A DNA stretch of 26,677 bases from Coriobacteriaceae bacterium AM48-5 (GCA_027669525.1 JAQEDJ010000032.1:1-26677), one strand, 5' to 3'. Numbered from the stretch's first letter, positions 9,310 through 17,608 are shown. The notes: generated by a model from the letters alone, not told the origin. Numbers and translations are program-made.

Positions 9310-9947
9310 GCGCCCCGGTTGCAGTTGCGGCTTGCCTGTGCGCCCTGAGCGTATTTGTCGCGACGGGGTTGGATCGGGCGGATGCACGCAAGGTCGCAGG
9401 GGCCTGCAAGCGCGAGGCGGTGCTGGTCGCTGCCGCGGGTCGCTCGGTGGTCGATGCTCTGACCGCGCGAGTGAAGGGCGCGGTTGGAGCGGGCGGCCCG
9501 GCGCGAGTGTCGCTCGGCGAAGTGTCCGAGATGATCGATGTTGTGCGCTTGGGTCTTTCGGCCGGTCTTTCGTTTGATGCGGCGCTTGAGATTTTCTGCG
9601 CCAACCGCCGGTCAGTGCTGGCTCTTCGCCTTGAGCGCGCCTGCATGGCGTGGCAGGTGGGCGTGGGCACGCGTGAGGACGAGTTGTTGGCCGCCGCGCG
9701 CGACCTGGACGTGCGAGCGCTCGAGACCTTTGCCATCACGGTGGGGCAGGCGCTTGCCCTGGGCGCTCCGCTGGCCGAGACGCTGGCTGCTCAAAGTCGC
9801 GAGATCCGTGCGGCCCATCGCGCCGCAGTCGAGCGCGAGATCGAGCGTGCGCCCGTCAAGCTGCTGATTCCCACCGGCACGCTCATCTTGCCGGCGTTGC
9901 TTCTGTCCATATTGGGCCCGCTGCTGGGAGCAGGCGGGATGATGTAG
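9306..9947 (+). CDS. tadC: TadC, inner-membrane platform protein
   Basis: Second GspF-type platform protein, 213 aa, on the short side for the family. ATG 9306 overlaps the corrected tadB stop as ATGA, the same coupling used elsewhere in this operon. The GspF domain is in the middle (EVSEMIDVVRLGLSAGLSFDAALEIFC and ARDLDVRALETFAITVGQALALGAPLAETL). A C-terminal membrane segment follows (VKLLIPTGTLILPALLLSILGPLL). An N-terminal hydrophobic stretch (VAVAACLCALSVFVATG) probably spans the membrane. TadB and TadC are expected to form the pilus assembly base above the CpaF ATPase. Confidence 0.8.
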   Translation: MSAPVAVAACLCALSVFVATGLDRADARKVAGACKREAVLVAAAGRSVVDALTARVKGAVGAGGPARVSLGEVSEMIDVVRLGLSAGLSFDAALEIFCANRRSVLALRLERACMAWQVGVGTREDELLAAARDLDVRALETFAITVGQALALGAPLAETLAAQSREIRAAHRAAVEREIERAPVKLLIPTGTLILPALLLSILGPLLGAGGMM

Positions 9948-9957
9948 GGAGGAATAC

Positions 9958-10191
9958 ATGAACACGATGACTGACACTGCTGGCAAGGTGCAGGGCTGGG
10001 CGTTTTGCCGGGCGGCACATGTTCGTCAGCGCGCCAAGGAACTATTGCAGGAGGAGAGTGCGCAGGGTACCACCGAGTATGCCATCTTGGTCGGCGTGCT
10101 CGTGGTGATCGCGATTATCGCCATCGTCGCATTTAAGGGCAAGGTCCAAGATCTATGGAACGCTATCAGCGAGGGCATCAACAGCCTGTAG
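9958..10191 (+). CDS. flp: Flp-type major pilin
   Basis: Small structural pilin, 77 aa, with ribosome-binding site GGGAGGAA 6 bp before the ATG. A hydrophilic leader ends in EESAQG, followed by the Flp processing region TTEYAILVGVLVVIAIIAIVAF. The mature protein would start after Gly, with the Glu-Tyr pair at positions 3-4 in the hydrophobic helix, as in Flp/TadE prepilins. The leader of about 37 residues is longer than the usual 10-25. No prepilin peptidase (TadV/CpaA) is encoded in the window, so processing must rely on an enzyme encoded elsewhere. Confidence 0.9.
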   Translation: MNTMTDTAGKVQGWAFCRAAHVRQRAKELLQEESAQGTTEYAILVGVLVVIAIIAIVAFKGKVQDLWNAISEGINSL

Positions 10192-10718
10192 AGGGCGAGC
10201 GCCCCGTCGGGGTGCTGCTGGTGTTTGCTTGCCTGACCGTGGCGATAGCGGCGGTGCTTTGGGGGCTTAACGCCGCGCGGCAGCAGCGTCCTGGGACCGC
10301 CTCCGATTTGGGCTCAGATTCGGCGGTGGCGTCTCAAAAAGATGAGATGCGAGATGCGGACGATTCGGATGTCGCTGTCACGGCGCAAACCTTTCTGCGG
10401 ACGCTCGACAAGCGGTCTGGCACTGCGACGGATTCGCCTGGGGGCAACGCGATTGTGGTCCGGCTTGCATGGTCCGAGGACCGACCGATGACCGAAGCGG
10501 CGGCGGATGTGCTGCGTTCCTATCGCGAGGTACCCACGGCGCAACTTGCTCTGAGCGGCTATCTCGACATCAAGGGAAACGTGTGGGGCGCCATCGTGCG
10601 TGACGGACGCGGCTGGGTCGATATGGTGACGGTTGCTGCGGATACTGGCGATGCTTCGTGTCGTCTGCGCGCCGTGCGCCTGAGCCCGCAGGCAACGGAC
10701 TCAAAGGAGGGATCGTGA
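10155..10718 (+). CDS. Tad-operon membrane-anchored protein of unknown function
   Basis: Not recognised. The reading frame (187 aa from ATG 10155) starts 37 bp inside flp. A GTG near 10210 would avoid the overlap but would begin within the membrane segment. Residues about 18-40 (VGVLLVFACLTVAIAAVLWGL) form one transmembrane helix. The remainder is an acidic, Ser/Asp-rich linker followed by a compact, probably extracytoplasmic domain ending ATDSKEGS. The position between the pilin and the second pilin-like gene suggests an accessory role in pilus assembly, but that is context only. The stop sits one base before the next ATG at 10720. Confidence 0.7.
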   Translation: MERYQRGHQQPVEGERPVGVLLVFACLTVAIAAVLWGLNAARQQRPGTASDLGSDSAVASQKDEMRDADDSDVAVTAQTFLRTLDKRSGTATDSPGGNAIVVRLAWSEDRPMTEAAADVLRSYREVPTAQLALSGYLDIKGNVWGAIVRDGRGWVDMVTVAADTGDASCRLRAVRLSPQATDSKEGS

Positions 10719-10719
10719 A

Positions 10720-10938
10720 ATGCATGATGTCCTGCGTGAGGAATCTGCCCAGGCGACGGTCGAATACGCCATCGTCACGGTGGCGCTGTTATCGATCGTG
10801 CTGGCGATCGCGGGACTTTGGCGTGCCGGCACCGATGGGCGCTTGGCGGCGCTGGTTGAGCGGGCGGCATCCCATGGCGTTGCCTCGACGTCGGTTATCG
10901 ACGCCGCTGCGGCCGCTAAGGACATCGCGTTGTATTGA
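10720..10938 (+). CDS. Small pilin-like (Flp/TadE-type) protein
   Basis: A 72-aa protein with ribosome-binding site AAAGGAGG before ATG 10720. Its N-terminal LREESAQATVEYAIVTVALLSIVLAIAGLW closely mirrors the cleavage region and helix of the upstream Flp pilin (EESAQGTTEYAILVGVLV). The hydrophilic leader is only about 10 residues. The C-terminal half is Ala-rich. It is probably a minor pilin or pseudopilin. The position before the cleavage site is Ala, not Gly, which is atypical but does occur in TadE-like proteins. Its stop overlaps the next start (TGATG at 10936-10940). Confidence 0.75.
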   Translation: MHDVLREESAQATVEYAIVTVALLSIVLAIAGLWRAGTDGRLAALVERAASHGVASTSVIDAAAAAKDIALY

Positions 10939-11410
10939 TGCCGCGCGCGAGGACCGGGCGCAGTCTACGGTCGAGGCCGCTTTTTTGCTGCCGACGTTTC
11001 TGACACTCATCCTTCTCGCGCTGCAACCGGTGTGCCTGCTCTATACGCGCGCGGTCATGGAGTCTGCCGCCGCCGAGACCGCGCGGCTCATGACCACGAC
11101 GACGGCGGAGGACGACGATCTTAAGGAGTTCACCCGCCGCCGACTTGCCGCAGTGCCCAACGTTTCGATCTTTCATGCCGGCGGGCCGTTGTCGTGGGAT
11201 ATCGAGCTTGGCCGGGCCGGTGCGGGTGGCGTCTCGTCCGTGTCCGTTTCCGGCGAGGTCAAGCCGTTGCCTGTGATCGGTGCGTTTGCGCAGGCTATGG
11301 GTGGTACCGCCGAGGGCGGCTACGTTGAGCTCAAGGTCGATGTCTCGTATCAATCGCGTCCCGAATGGCTGGAGGGAGATTATGATTCGTGGATTGCTGC
11401 ATGGGATTAG
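10938..11410 (+). CDS. tadE: TadE-like pseudopilin (one -1 frameshift close to the start)
   Basis: Minor pseudopilin of the Tad system, inferred 157 aa. The TadE signature is clear: EDRAQSTVEAAFLLPTFLTLILLALQPV, with Glu five residues into the hydrophobic helix. An extracytoplasmic domain follows. ATG 10938 overlaps the previous stop but is out of frame with the body of the protein. Restoring one base between 10941 and 10951 gives MPRAEDRAQSTVEAAF (or MPRGEDRAQ), so a lost base is more likely than an unusual start codon. The 3' end overlaps the next gene by 29 bp. Confidence 0.75.
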
Positions 11411-13546
11411 GCGCTGCCTGTTGCGGGTGACGCAAGGGTTTGCGGCCCGCCGTCGACCAGGCGCTCTCCGCAAACGAGGCGGCTTTATGGGTCGAGCCGG
11501 TGTCGATCTGTTTATCGAAGACGGCGCCTATGCCACGCTTTCTTCTGCCGTGGTCATCCTAGTGGTGCTCACATTGTTGTTTTCGTCGACCGCGGCGATA
11601 TGGAGCATGTCGCGTGCCGGGGATACTCAGGTGGCGGCTGATAGTGGCGCGCTGGCGGGTGCCAACGTAGTGTCGTCCTATCACACGGCTGCCACGGTGG
11701 TTGATGCGAGCATCTTGAGTCTGGGGCTGGCGGGGTTTGCCACGATCGGGACGGGCCTGGTCGCCATCCTCATCCCGGGTGCCGAGCCGGTTGCGGCAAT
11801 ATGGTCGACACCGGGATCGAGATCATTAAAACGCGCAACAAGTTTGCCAAAAGCGCATCGGAAGGCTTACAGAAAATCGAGACGGCTCTGCCGTATCTGA
11901 TCGCCGCGCGTGCCACGCAGGCGGTGTCGGCGCAGGATACCGATAGTGTGACCTATACCGGTACGGCGCTTGCCGTGCCCAGGACATCCGAGTCTGACTT
12001 CGCTGCGCTCGAGGGGTCCGAGATCTCGACCGATGCCATTAAAGACACATCAGATGATTTAGAGTGTGCGGCCGAGGAGCTGCGGAAGGCTTCTGAGGAC
12101 ACGGCGAAGGCTAAAGAGCGTGCTTGGCTGGCGGATTGTGGTGGGTCTGACAAGGGCTCGGTCGGCAGCTGTTCTTGCATGTGGGAGCGCGCAAAAAGCC
12201 TAACGGATCTCTCCGGTGTTCAAAATCCGCATTACTCATCGAGCGTTACGTGGGAGCCTCAAGTTGCCCTTGATCGCGCGAAGGACTACTACCATTGGCG
12301 TCTGACAAATGAGAAGCCCCAAGGCTCGAGTGTCGAGATGAAGGCAGAGTCTGCGGCGCGTAAGGCGTTTTATACCTATGCGAGCGCGGAGGTCGATCGG
12401 GCATATATAACCGAGAACGGAGACGGGGTTTCCTCCTATATACCGCTGCTGCCGCGCAACTCTGATGAGGTTCGGGCGACGGAACTCTATACCGATGCGG
12501 TGTGGCCGACGAGCGTGAACGATGGCAAGGCGTATCTGCATTACGGGACGACCTGCCCTAACTATAAGAAAGGAACGCCGAGCGGATTTGCTTCGGTTGC
12601 CGATTACGATGGACGGGACAAATGCAGCAAATGCCATTTTGGCGTTTTGTCGCTTGGTGCTGTTGCGGCGCCTTCAACCTCTATCGAAAACGGCTTCGAG
12701 TATCACTTTGACAAGTTTAAAGACGCCCTGGAGGACTACATCGACTGTCGTAACAAGGAACTCGAACTCGAGCGTCAGACCGAGGACGAAGCCGACCGTG
12801 CGGGCAATGCGTTCGATGCCGCCATCAAAGAACTTTCCGGTGAGCGCCCACGCATCGCCCCGCCCGGTCGCAACGGCGTGGTTACCTTTGCGGTCTCTGG
12901 TGCCATCTCCAGTCCCGACGAGCTCAGCTCCTCGTTTAACACGGCAGTTGAGCTTGGCGATCGTGGTGCAATTTCTGCTGCAGTGCTCGCGCCCGATGAT
13001 GCGACGGCACAAAATAACGTCCTCGCGCGGTTTTTCTCGACGCTGGAGGAGCGTTCGGGCGGCGTTGCCGGCGTGCTCGACGGCGTTATGGATGTTTGGG
13101 GCCGCCTGCTTGTGGGGTACGGAGACATCCAGGGTGCGGCCGACGAGCTTATGGGAGAGCTGATCGGTGGCTTGGGAGGGGGTAGCGGCGCGTTGGGCTC
13201 CATTGCGTCCTGGCTCGGTGACACCGTCTCGTCCTCCGTGGCGGCGCTGGGGCTCGAACCGTGCGATTTGCGTCTGCGAAAGCCGGTGCTGACCGATTCC
13301 GCCAACGTCATTAAGAGTCCGGGGTCTGACATTGCCGGTCTCTCTCAAGCGCAAGACAAGCTGCGAAGTATTCCGTTGGGCGTGACCGATCCCAAGGCGC
13401 TTTGCGAGGCGTTGGAATATCAAGTCGAACGCACCATTAGCGGTACGGTGTTCACGCTTGCGGAGATTCCTCTGCCCGGCGGCGGCTCCATCCCGCTCAC
13501 CGTCGATGTCGCCACGCTGGTTGGCGCTTTGGGCGGTGGGTCGTAA
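11382..13546 (+). CDS. Large TadG-like extracytoplasmic protein with a Cys-rich region (one -1 frameshift)
   Basis: TadG-family-like protein, inferred 721 aa. ATG 11382 has GGAGGGAG just upstream. A basic leader is followed by the TadG/TadE-type segment EDGAYATLSSAVVILVVLTLLFSSTAAIW, then the typical DTQVAADSGALAGANVVSSY motif shared by Flp/Tad putative pilus proteins with a 'vWA-like' start. The frame breaks at 11796-11801. The downstream part (after MVDTGIEIIKTRNK) is a long exported domain with an acidic coiled-coil-like stretch and two cysteine clusters: CGGSDKGSVGSCSC, and a CPNYKKG...DGRDKCSKCHF region around 12555-12640. The latter contains a CxxCH sequence. I do not recognise the domain. 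The C-terminus is Gly/Ser-rich. It is probably surface-exposed; adhesin or pilus-cap roles are guesses. Confidence 0.7.
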
Positions 13547-14022
13547 TGAGTATCCGCATGCGTCTGCGCGAGGAGCGCGCCCAAGCGACGGTGGAGATGG
13601 CAGTGGTTACGCCCGTTTTGCTGGTGCTGGCACTCATCGTGTACAACGTCATGATCTTTGCCAGCGCTGTCGCGCGCTTCGACCGCGTGGTGCCCGACAT
13701 CGTGTTGGCGCACGCCGTGGCGTCGGAGGGGGAGGGCGACGAAAGCTCTGCCGATGCCTCGGCGACGGTTCAGACTCAAATTCTGAATGCCATGGAAGGC
13801 TATGGCTTGCAGATCGAAGTGTCGAGCGAGCAAGGCGCGGAGGCATCGGATGGTGGCCTGCTCTCCCTATCCGGTACGTTTAGGACCTACACCTGCACCA
13901 TGCACTATGAGCCGTGGCCGACTTCTCTCAGCATCGCTGGCGTTCCGCTGGGGGCGCCGACAACGTTGTCGCACGAGCGCGCGGTGACGGTCGATCCATG
14001 GCGTCCGGGGGTGGTCATGTGA
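13546..14022 (+). CDS. TadE-like pseudopilin
   Basis: A 158-aa protein whose start overlaps the previous stop (TAATG). After a short basic leader it carries the TadE motif REERAQATVEMAVVTPVLLVLALIVYNVMIFA. An extracytoplasmic domain with one Cys and a run of acidic and Ser residues follows. It is the second TadE-like gene in the operon and the third protein with an 'AQ-x-T-V-E' helix start. Together with Flp it would make the set of major and minor pilins. Confidence 0.8.
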   Translation: MSIRMRLREERAQATVEMAVVTPVLLVLALIVYNVMIFASAVARFDRVVPDIVLAHAVASEGEGDESSADASATVQTQILNAMEGYGLQIEVSSEQGAEASDGGLLSLSGTFRTYTCTMHYEPWPTSLSIAGVPLGAPTTLSHERAVTVDPWRPGVVM

Positions 14023-14378
14023 CCGCGGTCTCGTCCTACATCGCGTACGCGCGGGCGCTCAACAGGCTGGGTTGGACGCCGGCCGAGTTTGTGGTGGCGG
14101 AGTCGTTTGCCGTGCGCCTGCGCGGCATGCTGGGACGGTGTCCGGTTGCCGCCAACGGTCTGCCGCTCGTCATGGCGTTTCCACGCTGCTCTTCGGTCCA
14201 TACGTGTTTTATGGCCTATCCCATCGACATCGCCTTCATCGATCGCGACGGCAATATCCTCGCGCGCTACGAAAGCGTTCGTCCTTGGCGCACGTGCTCC
14301 TGCCCCGGCGCCTGGGCCGTACTAGAGCGTCCTTCAATCATTGTTTCGATCCCTGCTCTCCAACGCGTGCCGGCTTAA
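14019..14378 (+). CDS. DUF192-family protein, last gene of the tad operon
   Basis: A 119-aa protein starting at GTG 14019, overlapping the previous stop (GTGA). The DUF192 pattern is visible: FAVRLRGMLGR, then HTCFMAYPIDIAFIDRDGNILARYESVRPWRTCSCPGAWAVLERP (PIDxxFxDxxGxI followed by V-x-PWR and the AVLE segment). The function of DUF192 is not established. No signal peptide is visible. It contains three Cys in the conserved region, two of them in CSC. Its coupling to the pilus genes suggests co-expression and possibly a surface role. Confidence 0.75.
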   Translation: MTAVSSYIAYARALNRLGWTPAEFVVAESFAVRLRGMLGRCPVAANGLPLVMAFPRCSSVHTCFMAYPIDIAFIDRDGNILARYESVRPWRTCSCPGAWAVLERPSIIVSIPALQRVPA

Positions 14379-14396
14379 GAATTGGCGACAGCGGAC

Positions 14397-14411
14397 TTTC
14401 GTCATACGAAA
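14397..14411. promoter_or_regulatory. Small inverted repeat upstream of the toxin/antitoxin pair (possible operator)
   Basis: TTTCG (14397-14401) and CGAAA (14407-14411) flank a 5-bp spacer, 26 bp before the first gene of the module. Toxin/antitoxin operons are commonly autoregulated by an RHH antitoxin bound to such sites; here this is only a suggestion. Confidence 0.25.
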
Positions 14412-14436
14412 TTGGGTAAGATGGAGGAGAAGATGC

Positions 14437-14703
14437 ATGGATGTTGAGATCCATCCCAACGCTAAAAAGCACCTGACGGAAAAGCAGGTGCTTAGCGCTT
14501 GGCTTGCGGTTACTGAGTGCATTCGTCGCGAGTCGAAGGACGAGCCGCCGAGATGGCTTGCGATTGGATGGCTCCCAGACGGACGAAGCGTGGAGCTTGT
14601 CGCGGTCGAGCTTGTCCGTGGGTGGCTTATCATTCATGCCTTGTCTCCAGTCCAGAAGAAATTTTGGCAGGAGATTGAACAGGCTCGGCAAAGGGGTCGA
14701 TGA
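14437..14703 (+). CDS. BrnT-like toxin-family protein of a type II toxin/antitoxin module
   Basis: An 88-aa basic protein beginning MDVEIHPNAKKHLTEKQVLSA, with GGAGGAGA ahead of ATG 14437. The layout matches the small BrnT/RelE-like fold often paired with RHH antitoxins: an N-terminal helix with His/Lys, then three strands (RWLAIGWLPDGRSVELVAVEL, GWLIIHALSP) and a C-terminal helix. The terminal IIHALSP is the counterpart of the 'IIHA-x-x' strand of these proteins. Target and activity are not deducible, and catalytic residues cannot be assigned with certainty. It overlaps the antitoxin start (ATGATG at 14700-14705), toxin first, the order seen in BrnT/BrnA. Confidence 0.6.
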   Translation: MDVEIHPNAKKHLTEKQVLSAWLAVTECIRRESKDEPPRWLAIGWLPDGRSVELVAVELVRGWLIIHALSPVQKKFWQEIEQARQRGR

Positions 14704-14987
14704 TGGGCAAGACGTATACGGCCGCTAATGGTCAGGTTGTAACGGATGAAATGATTGACGCGTGGTGCGAGTCGTACGAGCGCGGAGAGTTTCCGGATGG
14801 CGAACACACCGTTGGTGGGATCGTGCATGGACGGCCCCCACTCTCAGGTGAGGGGACGGCAACGCTGTCGGTCAAGATTCCTCTGGGAATGAAGGAGGCC
14901 ATTCGTCGACGGGCGGCTGCCGAGGGGATGACGCCAAGTGAGTTTGCCCGTGCGGCTCTGAGCGAAAAACTTCTTGCTGCCGGCTGA
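14700..14987 (+). CDS. RHH (CopG-like) antitoxin
   Basis: A 95-aa protein; starts at 14700 and 14703 are both possible, with AAAGGGG upstream. The N-terminal two thirds (VVTDEMIDAWCESYERGEFPDG and GIVHGRPPLSG) would wrap the toxin. The C-terminal part is a ribbon-helix-helix DNA-binding domain: the strand TATLSVKIP, then GMKEAIRRRAAAEGMTPSEFARAALSEKL. In the BrnA and CopG families the RHH domain represses the operon. The pair lies just upstream of tRNA-Phe and right after the tad operon. Confidence 0.7.
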   Translation: MMGKTYTAANGQVVTDEMIDAWCESYERGEFPDGEHTVGGIVHGRPPLSGEGTATLSVKIPLGMKEAIRRRAAAEGMTPSEFARAALSEKLLAAG

Positions 14988-15050
14988 TGCCTCTGACGTG
15001 CCGATTTATAGAACCGAGGCTGTGCTCAAAAACTTTTTTGAAATTCTCGG

Positions 15051-15078
15051 TTGACCGGAACGCGTCCTTGGTTATACT
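15051..15078 (+). promoter_or_regulatory. Promoter of tRNA-Phe
   Basis: A -35 TTGACC (15051-15056) and a -10 TATACT (15073-15078) are separated by 16 bp, about 33 bp before the tRNA 5' end. Both hexamers are near consensus. Confidence 0.8.
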
Positions 15079-15110
15079 AATCAAGCCTTGAAACAAGGCA
15101 CACCTCAAAT

Positions 15111-15165
<55 letters not shown>

Positions 15166-15183
<18 letters not shown>

Positions 15184-15413
15184 CCTTGAATTGTTTAGGA
15201 CCTCTGCAAAGGGGTCCTTTTCTTTTATGCACGCCCCACATGGAATCACCCCGTGAGGGCGCGGAGCTGAGTAAACGCGTAAGCGTTTGCCAGCGCAGCT
15301 CGCAAGGCGCGTAAGCGCCGCAGCGGTCCGTCCGCGCAGCGCGCGGACGCGATTCCCTTCCCCGCCACCTTGAATTGACTAGGACCTCTGCAAAGGGGTC
15401 CTTTTCTTTTATG
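15166..15413. repeat. tRNA-Phe downstream element: duplicated tRNA 3' end and terminator flanking hairpins
   Basis: A 64-bp direct repeat (15166-15229 and 15350-15413, two mismatches) covers the T-loop, the acceptor 3' strand and the terminator of tRNA-Phe. The offset is 184 bp. Between the copies are a degenerate inverted copy of the T-arm (GGAATC-ACCCC, 15242-15252), hairpin AAACGC-GTAA-GCGTTT (15273-15288), hairpin GGCGC-GTAA-GCGCC (15306-15319), and the 8-bp hairpin GTCCGCGC-AGC-GCGCGGAC (15330-15348). An outer stem GAGCTG/CAGCTC (15264-15269, 15296-15301) encloses the first hairpin. The copy starting inside the T-loop resembles an attachment-site duplication. Confidence 0.8.
15197..15226 (+). 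terminator. Terminator of tRNA-Phe
   Basis: AGGACCTCT and AGGGGTCCT form a stem around GCAA, followed by TTTTCTTTT. A second copy with the same hairpin lies at 15381-15410 as part of the repeat element. Confidence 0.8.
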
Positions 15414-15663
15414 TAGGGTTCTGCGGAAACTGCGTCCCAGAATAAGGGCTCAGAACGGGACACACTTTCCGGTGCCTGCCTTTGGCGCGCGTACACACCT
15501 CGTCGCACCATTCCGAGCCCGCCCGCCCCAGACATTCCTCCCACTTTCGCGTCACTTTGCAGACCGTTCGGTCGCCTGTCCGCACACGCGGGTATACTCA
15601 AAACAATACTTATCCTATGCAATACGATGCGGGTTCGACCTGCATGATCCGAAGGGGGCAGTG
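15414..15663 (+). other. Intergenic region upstream of the GH5-like gene
   Basis: No gene seen. It holds CTGCGGAAAC (15421-15430, also at 3 and 57), a spaced GTCCC/GGGAC inverted pair near 15435-15462, the near-palindrome GACCG-TT-CGGTC (15562-15573), and a good -10 TATACT (15593-15598) without a convincing -35. The last two could form an operator and promoter for the following gene. Confidence 0.4.
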
Positions 15664-16724
15664 ATGGAGAGGATACTCGGCGTTAATCTCTCTGGCTGGT
15701 TTATTCCCGAGCCTTGGGTGACCCCGTCGCTGTACGCGGCGACCGGTGCATCCAACGCGGCCGAGCTACAGGAGGCCATGGGTACCGCCGCCTATAACGA
15801 GCGCATGCGCCGCCATTACGAGACGTTTGTGAGCGAGGACGATTTTCGCCGCATGGCGCAGATCGGTCTCAATGCCGTGCGTCTACCGGTGCCTGGTATG
15901 CCTTTGGTTCGCAGGAGTCCGATGCGTCCTACATCTCGGTTGTCGACTACATTGATCGTGCAATTGAGTGGGCTGCCAAGTACGACATCCGCGTGCTGCT
16001 CGATCTGGCAACCGTGCCCGGTGGCCAGGGCGATTCCAACGATTCGCCCACCACGCCGGAGGCTGTCGCCGAGTGGCATTCGTCCACCAACGGCCGTCAC
16101 GTCGCACTCGACGTGCTCGAGCGCTTGGCCGATCGCTATGGCGAGGCCGAGAGCCTGCTGGGTATTGAGCTGCTGGACACGCCGCAGATGAGCGTTCGCA
16201 AGAGCCTCTTCACCATGACGGATGGCATTCCGGCCCACTACCTGCGCAATTTCTATCGCGATGCCTACGAGCTCGTTCGTTCGTATATGCCCGAGGATAA
16301 GATCGTCGTCTTCTCGTCGTCGGGGCATCCCAGCGAGTGGAAGCATTTTATGCGCGGCGCCAAGTACAAGAACGTCTACATGGACCTTCACCTGTACCAT
16401 TACCGTGACGAATATGCGCTCGACATCACGAGCCCCCGCGGGCTGACGACGGCGATTTCGCGCAACAAGCGCGAGCTCAAAGAGGCGATTTCGACTGGGT
16501 TCCCCGTGCTGGTGGGCGAATGGTCGGGTGCGGCGATCTTTGCCAACTCGTCGGTTACGCCCGAGGGCCGCAATGCCTACGAGCGCGTGTTTATCGCCAA
16601 CCAGCTGGCTTCGTTTGCGCCGGCTGCCGGTTGGTTCTTCCAAACGTGGAAGACCGAGAAGCGCATTGCAGCATGGGACGCCCGCGCGGCGCTTGGTACG
16701 CTCGAGCGCGGCATGATTGAATAG
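15664..16724 (+). CDS. Glycoside hydrolase family 5-like protein lacking the usual acid/base residue (one -1 frameshift)
   Basis: A GH5-type (beta/alpha)8 protein, inferred 353 aa, similar in layout to exo-beta-1,3-glucanases of subfamily GH5_9. Recognisable are the N-terminal GVNLSGWFIPEPWVTPSLY, GLNAVRLPVPWYAFG (after repair), LDLATVPGGQGDSND (counterpart of the 'DLHGAPGSQNG' strand), the MDLHLYHY strand, and the nucleophile strand VGEWSGA. There is no signal peptide, so it is probably cytoplasmic. The break is at 15892-15893 (CCC to CC). The strand that normally reads 'NEP', with the acid/base Glu, reads LLGIELLDTPQ here: Glu is replaced by Thr. ATG 15664 has AAGGGGG at 15652-15658. It ends 6 bp before rsmI. 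Confidence 0.8.
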
Positions 16725-16730
16725 GTTGAT

Positions 16731-17608
16731 ATGACGCAAAACAGCGCCCATACGGGCAAACTCTATGTGGTCGGCACGCCCATCGGCAACCTAGGCGACC
16801 TGTCCCCGCGCGTTGGCGAGGCTTTTGCCGCCGCCGATGCCATTTGCTGCGAAGACACGCGTGTGACGTCAAAGCTGCTGATGCACCTGGGCATTTCCAA
16901 GCCGCTTGTCCGTTGCGACGAGAATGTGATCGCTAGCCGCGCTGCCGGCCTGGTCGACCGTCTGCTGGCGGGGGAGACCCTCGCCTTTGCCTCGGACGCC
17001 GGCATGCCGAGCGTGTCCGATCCCGGCCAGGCGCTGGTCGAGGCGGCGCGTGAGGCCGATGTGCCCGTCGAAGTTATTCCCGGGCCCTCTGCTTGCGTCA
17101 CGGCGCTTGTTTCGTCCGGCATTCCCTGCGAGCATTTTTTCTTCGAGGCTTTTTGGGCCGAAAGCACGGCGACCGTGTGCGCCGTTTGCAGCGCCTTGCC
17201 GTGGTGCCCGGCGCACTCATCTTCTACGAGTCTCCACATCGTATCGTGGCGACGCTCGAGGCCGTGGCGGAGGTCTTTCCCCAGCGTGAGGTCGCCGTCT
17301 GCCGCGAACTCACCAAGCTGCACGAGGAGGTCTTGCGCGGGCCCGCTGACCAGCTTGCCGAGGAGCTGCGTGCTCGCGGCGAGGTAAAGGGCGAGATTGC
17401 GCTGGTCATCGCGCCGCCGAGCGAGGACGAGGAGGCCGGCATCGCGCCGGTTGGCGCTGCGGTAGCGGATCCCGACGAGGCCCTGCGCGAGGATATCCGC
17501 ACCGCGCTCGAGGAGGGGGAGCCCGCCTCTGCGGTGGCCAAGCGCCTGTCTCAGAAGTATTCGCGCCGCAAGCGCGATGTCTATGCCATGGTGCTCGATA
17601 TGCAATAG
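16731..17608 (+). CDS. rsmI: 16S rRNA (cytidine-1402 2'-O) methyltransferase RsmI (one -1 frameshift)
   Basis: Tetrapyrrole-methylase-fold enzyme that methylates C1402 of 16S rRNA using SAM. It shows YVVGTPIGNLGDLSPR, EDTRVTSKLL, DAGMPSVSDPG, the SAM-site strand VIPGPSA, EGFLGRK (after repair) and FYESPHR. The C-terminal helical tail ends SRRKRDVYAMVLDMQ. The break at 17147-17148 removes one G of GGG. Inferred length is 292 aa, normal for RsmI. No strong Shine-Dalgarno precedes ATG 16731; the gene starts 6 bp after the GH5 stop and is probably translated from the same message. Confidence 0.92.

Noticed and set aside
8292..9947. A single 551-residue TadB-TadC fusion protein
   Set aside because: The first 60 residues are the wrong frame, the true TadB start is at 8386, and two lost bases near 9256 and 9276 remove the TadB stop and join it to tadC.
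12600..12645. Calling the TadG-like protein a c-type cytochrome because of CSKCH
   Set aside because: It is a single chance-level motif, with no distal ligand or cytochrome fold recognisable and no heme-lyase genes nearby.
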